A DNA stretch of 51,784 nt, taken from the NCBI GenBank assembly GCA_945876185.1, contig CAMCMZ010000018.1:1-51784 (forward strand), given 5' to 3'. A model generated the notes under the pieces. The model was given only the letters and a program-made list of their open reading frames with translations, made no database searches and was not told the DNA's origin. This document shows positions 27,352 to 36,534 of this stretch, in pieces. The stretch is from Candidatus Kuenenia stuttgartensis. Its GTDB lineage: Bacteria; Planctomycetota; UBA11346. The translations under genes and the position numbers were made by a program. Within the stretch, counting starts at the first letter, position 1. Every line of letters starts with the position of its first letter.

Positions 27352-28305
27352 TCAGCGGGACATCAGGCCGTCGATGGTGAGGCCGGCGAACAGGGAGCAG
27401 AGATACGCGATGGTGAAACGGAACAGCGGCATGGTCGGCATCACCGGGCGTCGCCGCCACAGCCGCCAGGCCCAGAGCAGGAACACCCCGCCCAGGACGA
27501 GCGCCAGGCCCGGATAGGCCCAACCCCGGCGGAAGGCGGCATCGAGGAACGGCAGCGCGATGGTGATCGCGACCAGGGCCACGGTGTAGAAAAAGATCTG
27601 GCGCGTGGTCTCGTCGATGCCTTTGACGACCGGCAGCATCGGAATGCCGGCGCGGGCGTAGTCGTCGCGGATGCGGATGGCGAGGGCCCAGACGTGCGGT
27701 GGCGTCCACATGAAGATGATCAGGAACATCGCGATCGGCGCGGCGGTGAGCGTCCCGGTCAGCCCGGCCCACGCGAGCAACGGCCCCATCGCGCCCGGCA
27801 CGCCGCCGATGACGATGTTCAAGTGGTGCCGACGCTTCAGCCACAGGGTGTAGAAAAAGCTGTAATACAGTACCAGTCCGACCGACAGCCAGGCCCCGAG
27901 CGGACTATGGTAGATCCAGAGGTTGATCGCCACCGCCGCCAGCAGCAACACGACCGCCCACACCACCGCCTGCCACGGCTGCACCCGGCCGTCCGGCAGC
28001 GGCCGGCGATGCCGGGTGCGGGTCATCACCGCGTCGTAACCGCGCTCGAAGACCTGGTTCAACGTGTTGGCCGAGCCGCCAGCGCAGAACATCGCCAGCA
28101 GCAGCGGCCAGATGTGGTTCCAGTCCGTCGCATAGGTGCCGTGGATGGCGATCGCGGCGTAGCCGGTGAACAGCGCGACTGCGCTGATCCGGTACTTGGT
28201 GAGGATCAGCAGGTCGAGGGCGAAACCGAGGCTCCGGCGCACCAGGCCGACCTGGGGCCGTGCTGCCGCGTGGTCAGCGGGCAGCGAAACGGAGGCGGCG
28301 ATCAT
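27352..28305 (-). CDS. ctaB: Protoheme IX farnesyltransferase (heme O synthase)
   Basis: 317 residues with about eight membrane helices, UbiA superfamily. It adds a farnesyl group to heme b. The first Asp-rich region reads NTLNQVFERGYDAVMTRTRHRRP, with the DAVMTRTR.RP signature kept, and the second loop is MFLIIFMWTPPHVWALAI followed by DDYARAGIPMLPVV. The start overlaps the ctaA stop by ATGA, so heme O and heme A synthases are made together. Confidence 0.95.
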   Translation of the reverse strand: MIAASVSLPADHAAARPQVGLVRRSLGFALDLLILTKYRISAVALFTGYAAIAIHGTYATDWNHIWPLLLAMFCAGGSANTLNQVFERGYDAVMTRTRHRRPLPDGRVQPWQAVVWAVVLLLAAVAINLWIYHSPLGAWLSVGLVLYYSFFYTLWLKRRHHLNIVIGGVPGAMGPLLAWAGLTGTLTAAPIAMFLIIFMWTPPHVWALAIRIRDDYARAGIPMLPVVKGIDETTRQIFFYTVALVAITIALPFLDAAFRRGWAYPGLALVLGGVFLLWAWRLWRRRPVMPTMPLFRFTIAYLCSLFAGLTIDGLMSR

Positions 28306-29495
28306 GGATTGGCCTTTCGCACAGAGGGACCTGCCGGCCCGAGACGCCGTACTTCGAACACGGCAAGGACGAGGCTGATCAACAGGAACATCGCCGCGAC
28401 CATGTGCGCCAGAGCAGGCACGGCCTCAATGTCGCCGGCGCGGCCGCCGGTCACGGTATTGGCGATGCCGATGAGCATTTCGATGCTGGCGAAGGTCAGT
28501 GCGCTCCACACGGCCAGACGCAGGCGCTCGGGCAGGACTTCGCTCTGGCGCCAAGTAAGCCATGCGGCGCTGGCCAGCACGCACATCAAAGCGATCGCCA
28601 TCCAGCGGTGGACGAACTGGTGCAGCACGGCATTGCCGAGCAGATTCGCGCCGAAGTCGCGGCCCCCGTCCCACAACGGCGGCAGCCACTGCCCGAACAT
28701 GCGCGGGAAGTCGGCGGCGAAGGGTTCGCCGTGGCGGCTGCCGGCGACCAGCGCCCCGAGGATCAGCATCACCCAGGTCAGGGCGAGCGCAGTGGCGACG
28801 ACCGGGAACAGGCGCGTCGATGCCGGCTGGGTTGTCAGCTTCTCGGTCGCGTCGCGGACCGGTGTCAGCAGCGTCAGCAGCGACCAGGCCACCAGGCCGA
28901 GGATCAGCCCGGAGTTGGCCTGGTGCAGGAACAGCCAGCGGGTTGAGGTGCCTTCCTGCACCAGGGCGCCGCCGAGCACGGCCTGGACGATGATCAGCGC
29001 GCCGGCGGCGCCGAGCGGCCAGCCGATGCGCTGGCGCAGGCCGCGCTGGCGCAGGGCGGTGGTGAGGCAGCCGGCCGCGACCAGGCCGACGATCGCGGCG
29101 AACAACCGGTGGCTCCATTCGGTCAGAAACATGCTGCGGAACTCGCCGTCCGTGCGCGGCGCGCGGCCAAGGTTCGCGGCCAGGAGTTCGCCCCGCAGGA
29201 CCCGTTCAGCCAGGCGGCCCTGGTCGGCGTCGTAGCGCGCGCGCACCGCCGCCCAGCCGGCGGCATCCATCGGCGGCAACAGGCTGTGGCGACCGTCATC
29301 GAGTTCGATCAGCGGCCACTGCGGAATGGCGACGCCGGAGCCGCTCAGGCGGACCCAGCCGCCCAGGGCGTTGAGGCCGATGAGCAGGCACAGCAGTACG
29401 CCGAGCCAGGAGGCCAGCGCTGGCGCTTTTGGCGTCGCTGCGGCCGCTTCCTGACCGGCCAGGCCGGTGGTGCTGCTGAGGGCAAGGTCGCTCAC
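28302..29495 (-). CDS. ctaA: Heme A synthase (COX15/CtaA)
   Basis: 397 residues with eight likely membrane helices arranged as two four-helix halves. It oxidises the C8 methyl of heme O. Heme-ligand and active-site His positions are visible: EWSHRLFA, FLHQANSGLI, LHQFVHRWMA and ALAHMVAAM. The first loop is long (about 80 residues including SLLPPMDAAGW), as in the proteobacterial/mitochondrial-type enzyme. It lies ten bases after ctaD and overlaps ctaB. Confidence 0.93.
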   Translation of the reverse strand: MSDLALSSTTGLAGQEAAAATPKAPALASWLGVLLCLLIGLNALGGWVRLSGSGVAIPQWPLIELDDGRHSLLPPMDAAGWAAVRARYDADQGRLAERVLRGELLAANLGRAPRTDGEFRSMFLTEWSHRLFAAIVGLVAAGCLTTALRQRGLRQRIGWPLGAAGALIIVQAVLGGALVQEGTSTRWLFLHQANSGLILGLVAWSLLTLLTPVRDATEKLTTQPASTRLFPVVATALALTWVMLILGALVAGSRHGEPFAADFPRMFGQWLPPLWDGGRDFGANLLGNAVLHQFVHRWMAIALMCVLASAAWLTWRQSEVLPERLRLAVWSALTFASIEMLIGIANTVTGGRAGDIEAVPALAHMVAAMFLLISLVLAVFEVRRLGPAGPSVRKANP

Positions 29496-29505
29496 GGCGG
29501 TACCG

Positions 29506-31185
29506 TCAATGCTTCCCGTAGTCGGCTGGATCTTCGACCGGGATGGGCGGCACGTCCTTGAAGTTGTAGACCGGCGGCGGGCACGAGGTCGCCCACTCGA
29601 AGCTCTGCTGCACGTCGTTCACCTGCCACGGGTCATCGACGGTGACCTTGGGCCGGAAGTAGCTCAGCACCAGGTCGGCGACGAAGAGCAGCGCCGACAC
29701 GAACGTCAGCACATAGCCCCCGGTCGTGATGTGGTTGAGCAGGCGGTAGTCGGACCAGTAGACCGGGATGCGCCGCGCCATGCCCTGGGTGCCCAGGAGG
29801 TGCATGGTCATGAAGGTAATGATGACGCCGATGAACATGAGCCAGAACACCCATTTGCCGGTCGATTCGGACAGCATCCGTCCGCTCATCTTCGGCCACC
29901 AATAGTAGGTCATGGCGAAGAGCAGCATCACTGACCCGCCGACCAGGACCATGTGGAAGTGGCCGACCACGAAATAGGTGTCGTGCAGCGGTTGGTCGAG
30001 CTGCACCAGCGCCAGGATCAGGCCGCCGAAGCCGCCGATCACGAAGAGCGAAATGAAGCCGCAGGCGAACATCATCGCGGTGGTGAAGCGGATGGTGCCG
30101 CCCCACATGGTCGCGAGCCAGCTGAACACCTTGATGCCGGTCGGGACGCCGATCACCAGCGAGGCGATCATGAAGTAGTTCTGCAGCCAGGTCGGCATGC
30201 CGACGGTGAACATGTGGTGCGCCCAGACGATGAAGCCGAGGAACGAGATCGAGCCTGTGGCGATGACCATGCCCCAATAGCCGAAGACCTTGCGCTTGGA
30301 AAAAGCCCCGAAGACGTGGCTGATCGCGCCGAAGCCGGGCAGGATCATGATGTAGACAGCCGGATGGCTGTAGAACCAGAAGATGTGCTGGTACAGCACC
30401 GGATCGCCGCCGAGCGAGGCCTGGGTGAAGGTGGTGTGGAAGTTGCGGTCGAGCAGGATCATGGTCACCGCCGCTGCCAGCACCGGGGTGGCGACGAGCT
30501 GGATGATCGAGACGAAGAACGTCGCCCAGGCGAACAACGGCAGTTTCGACCAGCCCATGCCGGGGGCGCGCATGGTCGAGATGGTCACGATGAAATTGAT
30601 CGCCGCGAGGATCGAGCTGACCCCGGCGAAGTGCACTCCCATGATCCACATGTCCTGGCCGGGATTGCCGACCCCCTCCAGCGACAGCGGTGGATAGGCC
30701 GTCCAGCCGCTCGCCGCCGCGCCGCCCTGCACGAAGAAGCTGGCGATCATCAGGATCGCCGAGGGTATGAGCAGCCAGAAGCCGAACGCGTTCATTTTCG
30801 GGAAGGCCATGTCGCGCGCGCCGATCATCAGCGGCACGAGGTAGTTCGCGAAGGCGATGAAGCCGGGGATGATGGTGAAGAAGATCATCACCGACGCATG
30901 CATCGTGACGATCTCGTTGTAGCGGTGGAAGTCGTAGAACAGGGCTTTCACCTCGCGACCTTCGATGCGCGCCGACTGCAGCGCCTCATAGGTCGCATCC
31001 GGCATCGCGAGCTGGACCCGGATCAGCCCGGCAAACGCACCGCCGACCACACCCATGATGATGACCAGCCAGAAGTACATCAGGCCGATCTTCTTGTGAT
31101 CGACCGTGGTCAGCCAGTCCATGATGCCGGTGTAACGACGAATCTCCGGCATCGGCTTCTGGTCAGGCGGCTTGGCGGCGGTCAC
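29506..31185 (-). CDS. ctaD: Cytochrome c oxidase subunit I, A2-type heme-copper oxidase
   Basis: 559 residues from a GTG that overlaps the ctaC stop. Twelve membrane helices. Ligands are visible: heme a His in IVTMHASVMIFF, CuB His and the cross-linked Tyr in WFYSHPAVY, the His pair in WAHHMF, and the two His of VVGHFHMV. The motif YSHPAV lacks the Glu found in GHPEV oxidases; the Tyr-Ser version defines the A2 subgroup in the usual oxidase classification, where these residues replace Glu at the end of the D channel. It reduces oxygen to water and pumps protons. Confidence 0.97.
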   Translation of the reverse strand: MTAAKPPDQKPMPEIRRYTGIMDWLTTVDHKKIGLMYFWLVIIMGVVGGAFAGLIRVQLAMPDATYEALQSARIEGREVKALFYDFHRYNEIVTMHASVMIFFTIIPGFIAFANYLVPLMIGARDMAFPKMNAFGFWLLIPSAILMIASFFVQGGAAASGWTAYPPLSLEGVGNPGQDMWIMGVHFAGVSSILAAINFIVTISTMRAPGMGWSKLPLFAWATFFVSIIQLVATPVLAAAVTMILLDRNFHTTFTQASLGGDPVLYQHIFWFYSHPAVYIMILPGFGAISHVFGAFSKRKVFGYWGMVIATGSISFLGFIVWAHHMFTVGMPTWLQNYFMIASLVIGVPTGIKVFSWLATMWGGTIRFTTAMMFACGFISLFVIGGFGGLILALVQLDQPLHDTYFVVGHFHMVLVGGSVMLLFAMTYYWWPKMSGRMLSESTGKWVFWLMFIGVIITFMTMHLLGTQGMARRIPVYWSDYRLLNHITTGGYVLTFVSALLFVADLVLSYFRPKVTVDDPWQVNDVQQSFEWATSCPPPVYNFKDVPPIPVEDPADYGKH

Positions 31186-32387
31186 GGGGCGCTCCTGTTC
31201 GACAGCGACAACGAGGCGATCGGTTGCTTGCCGAGCTTGGCGGCGACCAGCGCCGCGACCTTGGTCCGCGCGGCCAAGTCAGCGGCGCGGGATTCCAGGC
31301 GCTTGGCCAGGGGGCTGGTGCGACTGGCGCCCTCAAGGTCGTTCGCGACCCAGAAGGCGAGCGCGTCGAGACGCTCCTGGTCGGCGCCGCCATCCAGGTA
31401 TTTGGCGATGGCGGTGGTCAGCGCGGTCTCATCCGGTGCCTTTTTCAGGTTTACCGCAGCCTCGGCGACCAGACCAGCAGCCGCGCGCTGGCGCTGGAAG
31501 CCAATCCAGCGCTGGAATTCGGCCGGCGTGACGACCACCGCGCCGATCATCATCAGACCGTGACCGGTGCCGCACAGCTCGGCGCACTGGCCCTTGTAGA
31601 CGCCGGTCGTGTCGGGCGTGAACCAGGCGTTGGTGTAGCGGCCGATGATCGCGTCCTTCTTGATCCCGAAGGCCGGCACCCACCAGGCGTGGTTCACGTC
31701 GTCCGAGGTGATGTTGAGCACCACCGGCCGGCCGACCGGTAGCACCACATGGGCCTGGACCCCAGCGTCCTGGCCGATTTTCACGTCCTCGCGCTGGTAG
31801 GTGTATTCCCATTTGAATTTGCTGCCGCGTACTTCGAGCAGCAGCGGATCGGATTTTTCCGGCGGGGGGAGTTCCATCCAGGTGATCATCCGCGCTGACG
31901 GCACGGTGACGATCGCCAGGGCGAGGAACGGGATCGCCGTCCAGATGATTTCCAGCTTGGTATTATGCTTGGTTTTCTCCGCCTTGCGCCCGTCTCCCCG
32001 GTCGCGGAAGCGGAAGATGATGTAGAGCAGCAGGACCTGGGGCAGGATCAGGAAAGGCACGAAGACCAGGAATGAGAACGCCGCGCTGCCCTGCAGTTTG
32101 CGCGCCACGTCGCTAGCGGGCGAACCGAAGGTGTCGGTGATGACGTAGGTCGGTTTCTTGGTCGCGGGGTCCCAGCCGTAGATGTCGGGGTTGAAGGTCG
32201 AAACCCAGGCGTCAACGCTTGCGGCGGGCGGCAGGACGGCGGGGGTCTGCGGTGCGGGGGTGGACACCTGCGTCGGAACTGACCCGCTGGAAATGCCGGC
32301 AGGTGACGGCGTTTCCGCTGCTTCGACTCCCGGCCGCAGGGCCAGGAGGAAGACAAGCAGGAGGGCAAGGAGGAGGCGTGGGTTCAT
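31182..32387 (-). CDS. ctaC: Cytochrome c oxidase subunit II
   Basis: 401 residues from the ATG at 32387, the start that gives a clean signal sequence (LLLALLLVFLLALRPGVEA). Two membrane helices follow, then the cupredoxin domain with a complete CuA site, CAELCGTGHGLMM, and the upstream NHAWWVPAFG His region. The C-terminal 100 residues beyond the CuA domain are helical and hold no CxxCH, so there is no fused cytochrome c and the oxidase needs a separate electron donor. It is the first gene of the operon. Further upstream extension is low-complexity. Confidence 0.95.
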   Translation of the reverse strand: MNPRLLLALLLVFLLALRPGVEAAETPSPAGISSGSVPTQVSTPAPQTPAVLPPAASVDAWVSTFNPDIYGWDPATKKPTYVITDTFGSPASDVARKLQGSAAFSFLVFVPFLILPQVLLLYIIFRFRDRGDGRKAEKTKHNTKLEIIWTAIPFLALAIVTVPSARMITWMELPPPEKSDPLLLEVRGSKFKWEYTYQREDVKIGQDAGVQAHVVLPVGRPVVLNITSDDVNHAWWVPAFGIKKDAIIGRYTNAWFTPDTTGVYKGQCAELCGTGHGLMMIGAVVVTPAEFQRWIGFQRQRAAAGLVAEAAVNLKKAPDETALTTAIAKYLDGGADQERLDALAFWVANDLEGASRTSPLAKRLESRAADLAARTKVAALVAAKLGKQPIASLSLSNRSAP

Positions 32388-33099
32388 GCGCGCGGGCCTG
32401 CTGGGAAGTCGTCGGGGGTCTGCTCGGTCTGTGCTACGTGTGGGTTCGTCGTACGGACCTCGGTGGCGCTTCCAAAGGGCAGGAGTCCGGGGTTGGACAG
32501 TTGTTTCGGGGCGCTGCCCCGGGCCCCGCCAGGGCCTGGGGGCCCTGGACCCGCGTTTGGCCGGAAGGGGCTCGGGCACCGCGTCCTTGCGTTGTCGGGC
32601 GTAGTTGCCCGGGATGGGCGGCGGGGGCGCGTTGCTGCCCCGCCTTCCTTCCTTATTCGTCCATTCCATTTCTGGGATGGGCGGGGGGCGCTGTGCTGCC
32701 TTGCCTGGTGGGGTTGGCGTGGGAGGTGCGGGGGCCTGGGCCAATGCCGTGAAGCGAAATATCTGAGTATTCACCGTGAAATGGTGCGGGCCGACCCCGG
32801 GAGCGCCGAGCACTAGCTCGGCCGTGCAATCCTGTACCACGAGAAGGCGGATGGATTCAGGTGTAGCCTGGTGCCACCCGTCCTAAGAAAATCGATCAGA
32901 AGCCGAGCTGGTGCTCGGCGTTCCCAGGCACAGATCCACGAAACGTTAGTGAAAAGCAAGGAAACATTCGCTGAGGGTTGCCGCCCTCTTAGCTTCTCAG
33001 CATTGGGCCTGGGCGCAGGGCGCTGGATGTGAGGCAGGGAGGGGAAGCGGAGATGGAAAAGGTAACGCGCCACCTTGCCCGCTTGGTTGGCGTCCTACC
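32388..33099. other. Divergent intergenic region between oxidase operon and bamA
   Basis: About 710 bases. Bases 32400-32750 are very G-rich on the plus strand with GC hairpins; 32750-33000 is more balanced and is the more likely place for promoters of both operons. Open frames of up to 177 codons exist but are low-complexity, overlap one another and have no ribosome binding sites, so I call no gene. I could not fix promoter boxes. Confidence 0.6.
32508..32548. repeat. REP-like pair of GC hairpins
   Basis: A 5-bp hairpin (ggggc-gct-gcccc, 32508-32520) is followed by a perfect 8-bp hairpin with a four-base loop (ccaggg start at 32529, ending at 32548). The wording (cggggcgctgccccg, then a cagggcc stem) resembles dispersed extragenic palindromes seen in many GC-rich genomes. 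Only one copy is in the window, so repetition is not proven. Confidence 0.45.
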
Positions 33100-35649
33100 A
33101 TGCCCCGTCCTGGAACGCCTGTGCATCTGGATCATCGCTTCCTTTTTCTGCCCATGGCGGCCTGCGCCGGTCTGAGCGCGGCTGAGATCCCCCAGGGGGG
33201 GACGATCGTGGTCGGCGAGGTCAGGGTGGTCGGGTTGCAGCAGTGGAATGAGGCGCGCGTTCTCGAACAGCTTGGGGTGCGGGGCGGGCGGGCCTGGGAC
33301 CAGTTCGTCCTCCAGCGGGCGCTCACCGATGACATCAAGGCGCTGAACAAGCTCGGCTGGTTCTCTGACGTGACCGGGGTCCTGATTCCGGTCGCGGGTG
33401 GCCAGGGCAAGGTTGATGTCCGTTATACGGTGCGGGAGTTGCCTTCGATCACCGAGGTGCGGGTGGTCGGCGTGGCGTGGTACGAGGAAGACGGCTTCAC
33501 CAAGGATCTTCAAACCAAGAAGCAGGGCTGGCTGAATCCGCTGATGCTGGATGCCGACCAGCGCGCGATCCAGCGCACGCTCCAGGAAAAAGGTTACCGC
33601 AACGCCCAGGTGACGGCGCGGACGATCGAGGTTCCCCCCGGTTCAGGCCTGGTCGAGGTGGTGTTCACCATCAATCGAGGGCTGGCGCTCAAGGTCGGCC
33701 GCATTGTCTATGACGGCCTGCCCGCCGAACTGCCGCGCAGCCTGATGCAGGAGGACAAGATCCTCCTCAACAAAAAGGACGAGGCCTACCAGGCCGACTT
33801 GCTTGAATTCGACGGGCGCGCGGTGGTGCGCCGCCTGCAAGACCTCGGCTGGCTCGACGCGAAGCTGGAACGCACCGACGTCGAGGTCACCGACTTCATC
33901 CCGCCGCTCGACGACCGCCGCTGGCATGGTCCCGGCCTCGCACCCGACAATCTGCGCAATGACCGGGTGGTGCTGGTCTACCACCTCATCCCCGGGCACC
34001 GTTATCGCCTCGGCAAGGTCAGCTTCGTCGGCCAGACCTCAGTGAGCGAAGAGGAGCTGCTGGCGTCATTCACCGGCACCTGGACTGACGGCCGGTCGGC
34101 CTGGTGGCGGGTCACCCGCAAGATCCTGGGCATCGATCTCGACCGCTTCCGCCGCTACACCTTCGTTCCGGGCGACTGGTTCGTTGCCGACCGCGTCTAC
34201 GGCAGCGGCCAGCTCGACGGCGACATCGGCGCGATCGAACGCGCCCGCCGGGTGCTGGGCAACCGCGGTCACGCGGCGGCCCAGGTCAACACCGATCGCC
34301 GACTCGACACCACCCGCCACATCGTCGACCTGGTGGTGCATATCAACGAGGGTGGCATCTACACCGTCGGCCGGGTCGACATCCGGGGCAACGACACCAC
34401 CCGCGACGCGGTGGTGCGCCGGGGCATGTACCTGCATCCGGGCAATCTATGGAGCGACGACGATCTCGACGAGTCGCAGCGCCAGGTGTCGCGCCTGGGC
34501 ATCTTCAAGGGGCCCGAACCCAGCGATCGGCCGCGTCTCGATCGTCAGTTCGACGAGCGCCGGCCGAGCCAGGCCGACATCGTGGTCGACCTGCGCGAAT
34601 CCCCGACCGCGTCGCTGACCTTCCAGGCCGGCTACAGCACGGCGAGCGGCGTGTTCGCGCAGTTCGGTTTCAGCGAACGCAATTTCGACGCCTTCACCGG
34701 AGGCTGGCCGTTCAGGGGCGGTGGGCAGATCCTCGACCTCACCGCCTTCGTCGGCCAGGAACGCAACGCCTTCACCGCCAGCCACACCAACGTCCATCTG
34801 TTCGATGGCCCGTGGTCGCTGACCACCAGCGGCTCGCGCGAAGATTCGACCATGCACGACTGGCGCCAGATCACGGTCACGCCAGGCCTCACCGTCGGGC
34901 GCGCCTTCTTTAACAACGACGTGGTCGTCAATCTCGGCTATTCCTACAGCGACCTCAACGTCTCGCAGGTGTCGGTGCTGGCCCCCGATGACGCCGTTGC
35001 GGGAAGCTACTACCAGAACTCCTTCCGCATGAGCCAGACCTTCGACCGGCTCGATGACCGCTTCCTGCCGACGCGTGGGTTGAAGGTGACCTTGCGCGAG
35101 GTGATGAACGGGATCGTCCTGCCGGCGACGTACCCGACCTGGGAATACGCCCTTGAGGCCGATCGTTTCGTGTCCCTCGCCACCAACGCCGAGGACGGCT
35201 CCACCGTCCTCCACCTGTCAGCGAACTGGCACGAGATCCGCCCGATCGATTCCGATGGGACGGTACCGTTCTACCAGCGCGTCTATGGCGGTGGCCCCAG
35301 CCCGCGCCATCGCGGCTTCGACTGGGCCAAGCAGGGTCCGCGCTCAATCAACCGCAACGGCTACCTCGCCTACGACGGCGGCACCAAGGAAGGTCTGTTC
35401 ACCGCCGAGGTGTTCATCCCCCTGATGGGCCGCAACGACCAGGTGCGTGGCGTCCTGTTCAGCGATATCGGCCAGGTCTGGGGTCAGAAGCAGAGCCCGA
35501 CCTTCGGTGACCTCCAGACCGCGGTCGGCTTCGGCGTGCGCTTCCCGGTCAGCATCCCGGTCTCGCTCGACTTCGCTTTTCTGCTCAATCCCCGCGACGG
35601 TGAATCGAACACCCAGATCCATTTCGGCATTGGGCAGGTCCGGTTCTGA
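33100..35649 (+). CDS. bamA: Outer membrane protein assembly factor BamA
   Basis: 849 residues. A hydrophobic N-terminus ending near LSAAE suggests export. Several POTRA repeats follow (first from IVVGEVRVVGLQQW, others with the typical alternation and G-D motifs such as VGRVDIRGNDTTRDAVVRRGM). The 16-strand barrel begins at about residue 495 (ASLTFQAGYSTASGVFAQFGFSERNF). The loop 6 motif appears as RHRGF and the chain ends in Phe, as the beta-signal requires. BamA folds barrel proteins into the outer membrane, so the organism is diderm. This is the clearest envelope marker in the window. Confidence 0.95.
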   Translation: MPRPGTPVHLDHRFLFLPMAACAGLSAAEIPQGGTIVVGEVRVVGLQQWNEARVLEQLGVRGGRAWDQFVLQRALTDDIKALNKLGWFSDVTGVLIPVAGGQGKVDVRYTVRELPSITEVRVVGVAWYEEDGFTKDLQTKKQGWLNPLMLDADQRAIQRTLQEKGYRNAQVTARTIEVPPGSGLVEVVFTINRGLALKVGRIVYDGLPAELPRSLMQEDKILLNKKDEAYQADLLEFDGRAVVRRLQDLGWLDAKLERTDVEVTDFIPPLDDRRWHGPGLAPDNLRNDRVVLVYHLIPGHRYRLGKVSFVGQTSVSEEELLASFTGTWTDGRSAWWRVTRKILGIDLDRFRRYTFVPGDWFVADRVYGSGQLDGDIGAIERARRVLGNRGHAAAQVNTDRRLDTTRHIVDLVVHINEGGIYTVGRVDIRGNDTTRDAVVRRGMYLHPGNLWSDDDLDESQRQVSRLGIFKGPEPSDRPRLDRQFDERRPSQADIVVDLRESPTASLTFQAGYSTASGVFAQFGFSERNFDAFTGGWPFRGGGQILDLTAFVGQERNAFTASHTNVHLFDGPWSLTTSGSREDSTMHDWRQITVTPGLTVGRAFFNNDVVVNLGYSYSDLNVSQVSVLAPDDAVAGSYYQNSFRMSQTFDRLDDRFLPTRGLKVTLREVMNGIVLPATYPTWEYALEADRFVSLATNAEDGSTVLHLSANWHEIRPIDSDGTVPFYQRVYGGGPSPRHRGFDWAKQGPRSINRNGYLAYDGGTKEGLFTAEVFIPLMGRNDQVRGVLFSDIGQVWGQKQSPTFGDLQTAVGFGVRFPVSIPVSLDFAFLLNPRDGESNTQIHFGIGQVRF

Positions 35650-35666
35650 GCCGGAGAACTCCCCGG

Positions 35667-36404
35667 TCAGGACCCCAGCAACTGCTTGAGCCGGCGCTGA
35701 CATTCGCCGCTGGCGAACGATTCAGCGAACAGATCGGCCTCGATGCCGCAATCGATCAGGCCGTGGCGGTTCAGGCGCATCTCGCGGATGGCAGCGACCG
35801 CGGAGGCGCTCCACTCGCGGTTGTCGCGCGCCAGGGCCTCGGCGTCCTCGTCGGTGGTGATCAGGCGGTCGACGAGACCCAGCGCATGCGCCTGGGTGCC
35901 ATCAAGCACCTCGCCACCCAGAAAGAGGTCGGTGCAGTGCGCGCGGTCGAGTCGCACCGATAACCGGCGCAGCCCGCCCAGGCACGGCATGAGCGCCCAG
36001 GCGAGGCCGGGCAGACCGATGCGCACGTCGGCCCGCGCCACGATGAGGTCGCAACCGAGGGCGAGTTCCAGGCCGGATCCCAGGCAATATCCCGACAGCC
36101 GTGCCACGGTCACGCCGGGCCAGGCTTCCAGCGCGCTGACGACCTGATGGCCAAGATGGCTGAAGGCAGTGGCGGCGTAGGCGTCGAAGCGGGACAGTTC
36201 GGGGATGTCGGCCCCGACCGAGAACACCCCGCCGTCGCCTTCCAGGAGCAGCGGCACTGGCATGCGGTTGGCGCCAGACAGGGCCTCGATCAGCGCCACC
36301 AGGGTGGCGGTGTCGATGGCGTTGTAACGCCCGGGGCGGGACAGGCGCAGGCGGAGAAATCCGCGGCCTTCCTCGACGTGGACTGGATGGGTGGTGTCGG
36401 GCAT
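35667..36404 (-). CDS. Enoyl-CoA hydratase/isomerase (crotonase) family protein
   Basis: 245 residues, standard crotonase length. The oxyanion-hole segments are present: FSVGADIPEL (residues 61-70) and GYCLGSGLELALGCDLI (105-121) with the first catalytic Glu at 113. The second catalytic Glu of true hydratases, normally in a QPEI motif, is replaced by Gly (LPGL, residues 131-134). It may therefore be an isomerase, hydrolase or another family activity rather than a hydratase. It converges with bamA. No other fatty acid genes are near. Confidence 0.85.
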   Translation of the reverse strand: MPDTTHPVHVEEGRGFLRLRLSRPGRYNAIDTATLVALIEALSGANRMPVPLLLEGDGGVFSVGADIPELSRFDAYAATAFSHLGHQVVSALEAWPGVTVARLSGYCLGSGLELALGCDLIVARADVRIGLPGLAWALMPCLGGLRRLSVRLDRAHCTDLFLGGEVLDGTQAHALGLVDRLITTDEDAEALARDNREWSASAVAAIREMRLNRHGLIDCGIEADLFAESFASGECQRRLKQLLGS

Positions 36405-36534
36405 GGGGTTCCGCTCAAGGATACCCTACACCCAGAAGAAACGTCAATGCCCGGTTCGCCCGGTGTGCGAGGTTGCCAGTCCCACGAAACCGGCGTCGTC
36501 AAGCCTCGCTTGGTTCAGGCCGGGTCAGGCCAGT

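Noticed and set aside
32219..32816. Two overlapping plus-strand frames upstream of the oxidase operon
   Set aside because: Low-complexity Gly/Arg/Pro content, no ribosome binding site, and partly antisense to the ctaC signal sequence.
35902..36147. Open frames antisense and parallel to the crotonase
   Set aside because: Mirror frames of a real gene, with no family resemblance.
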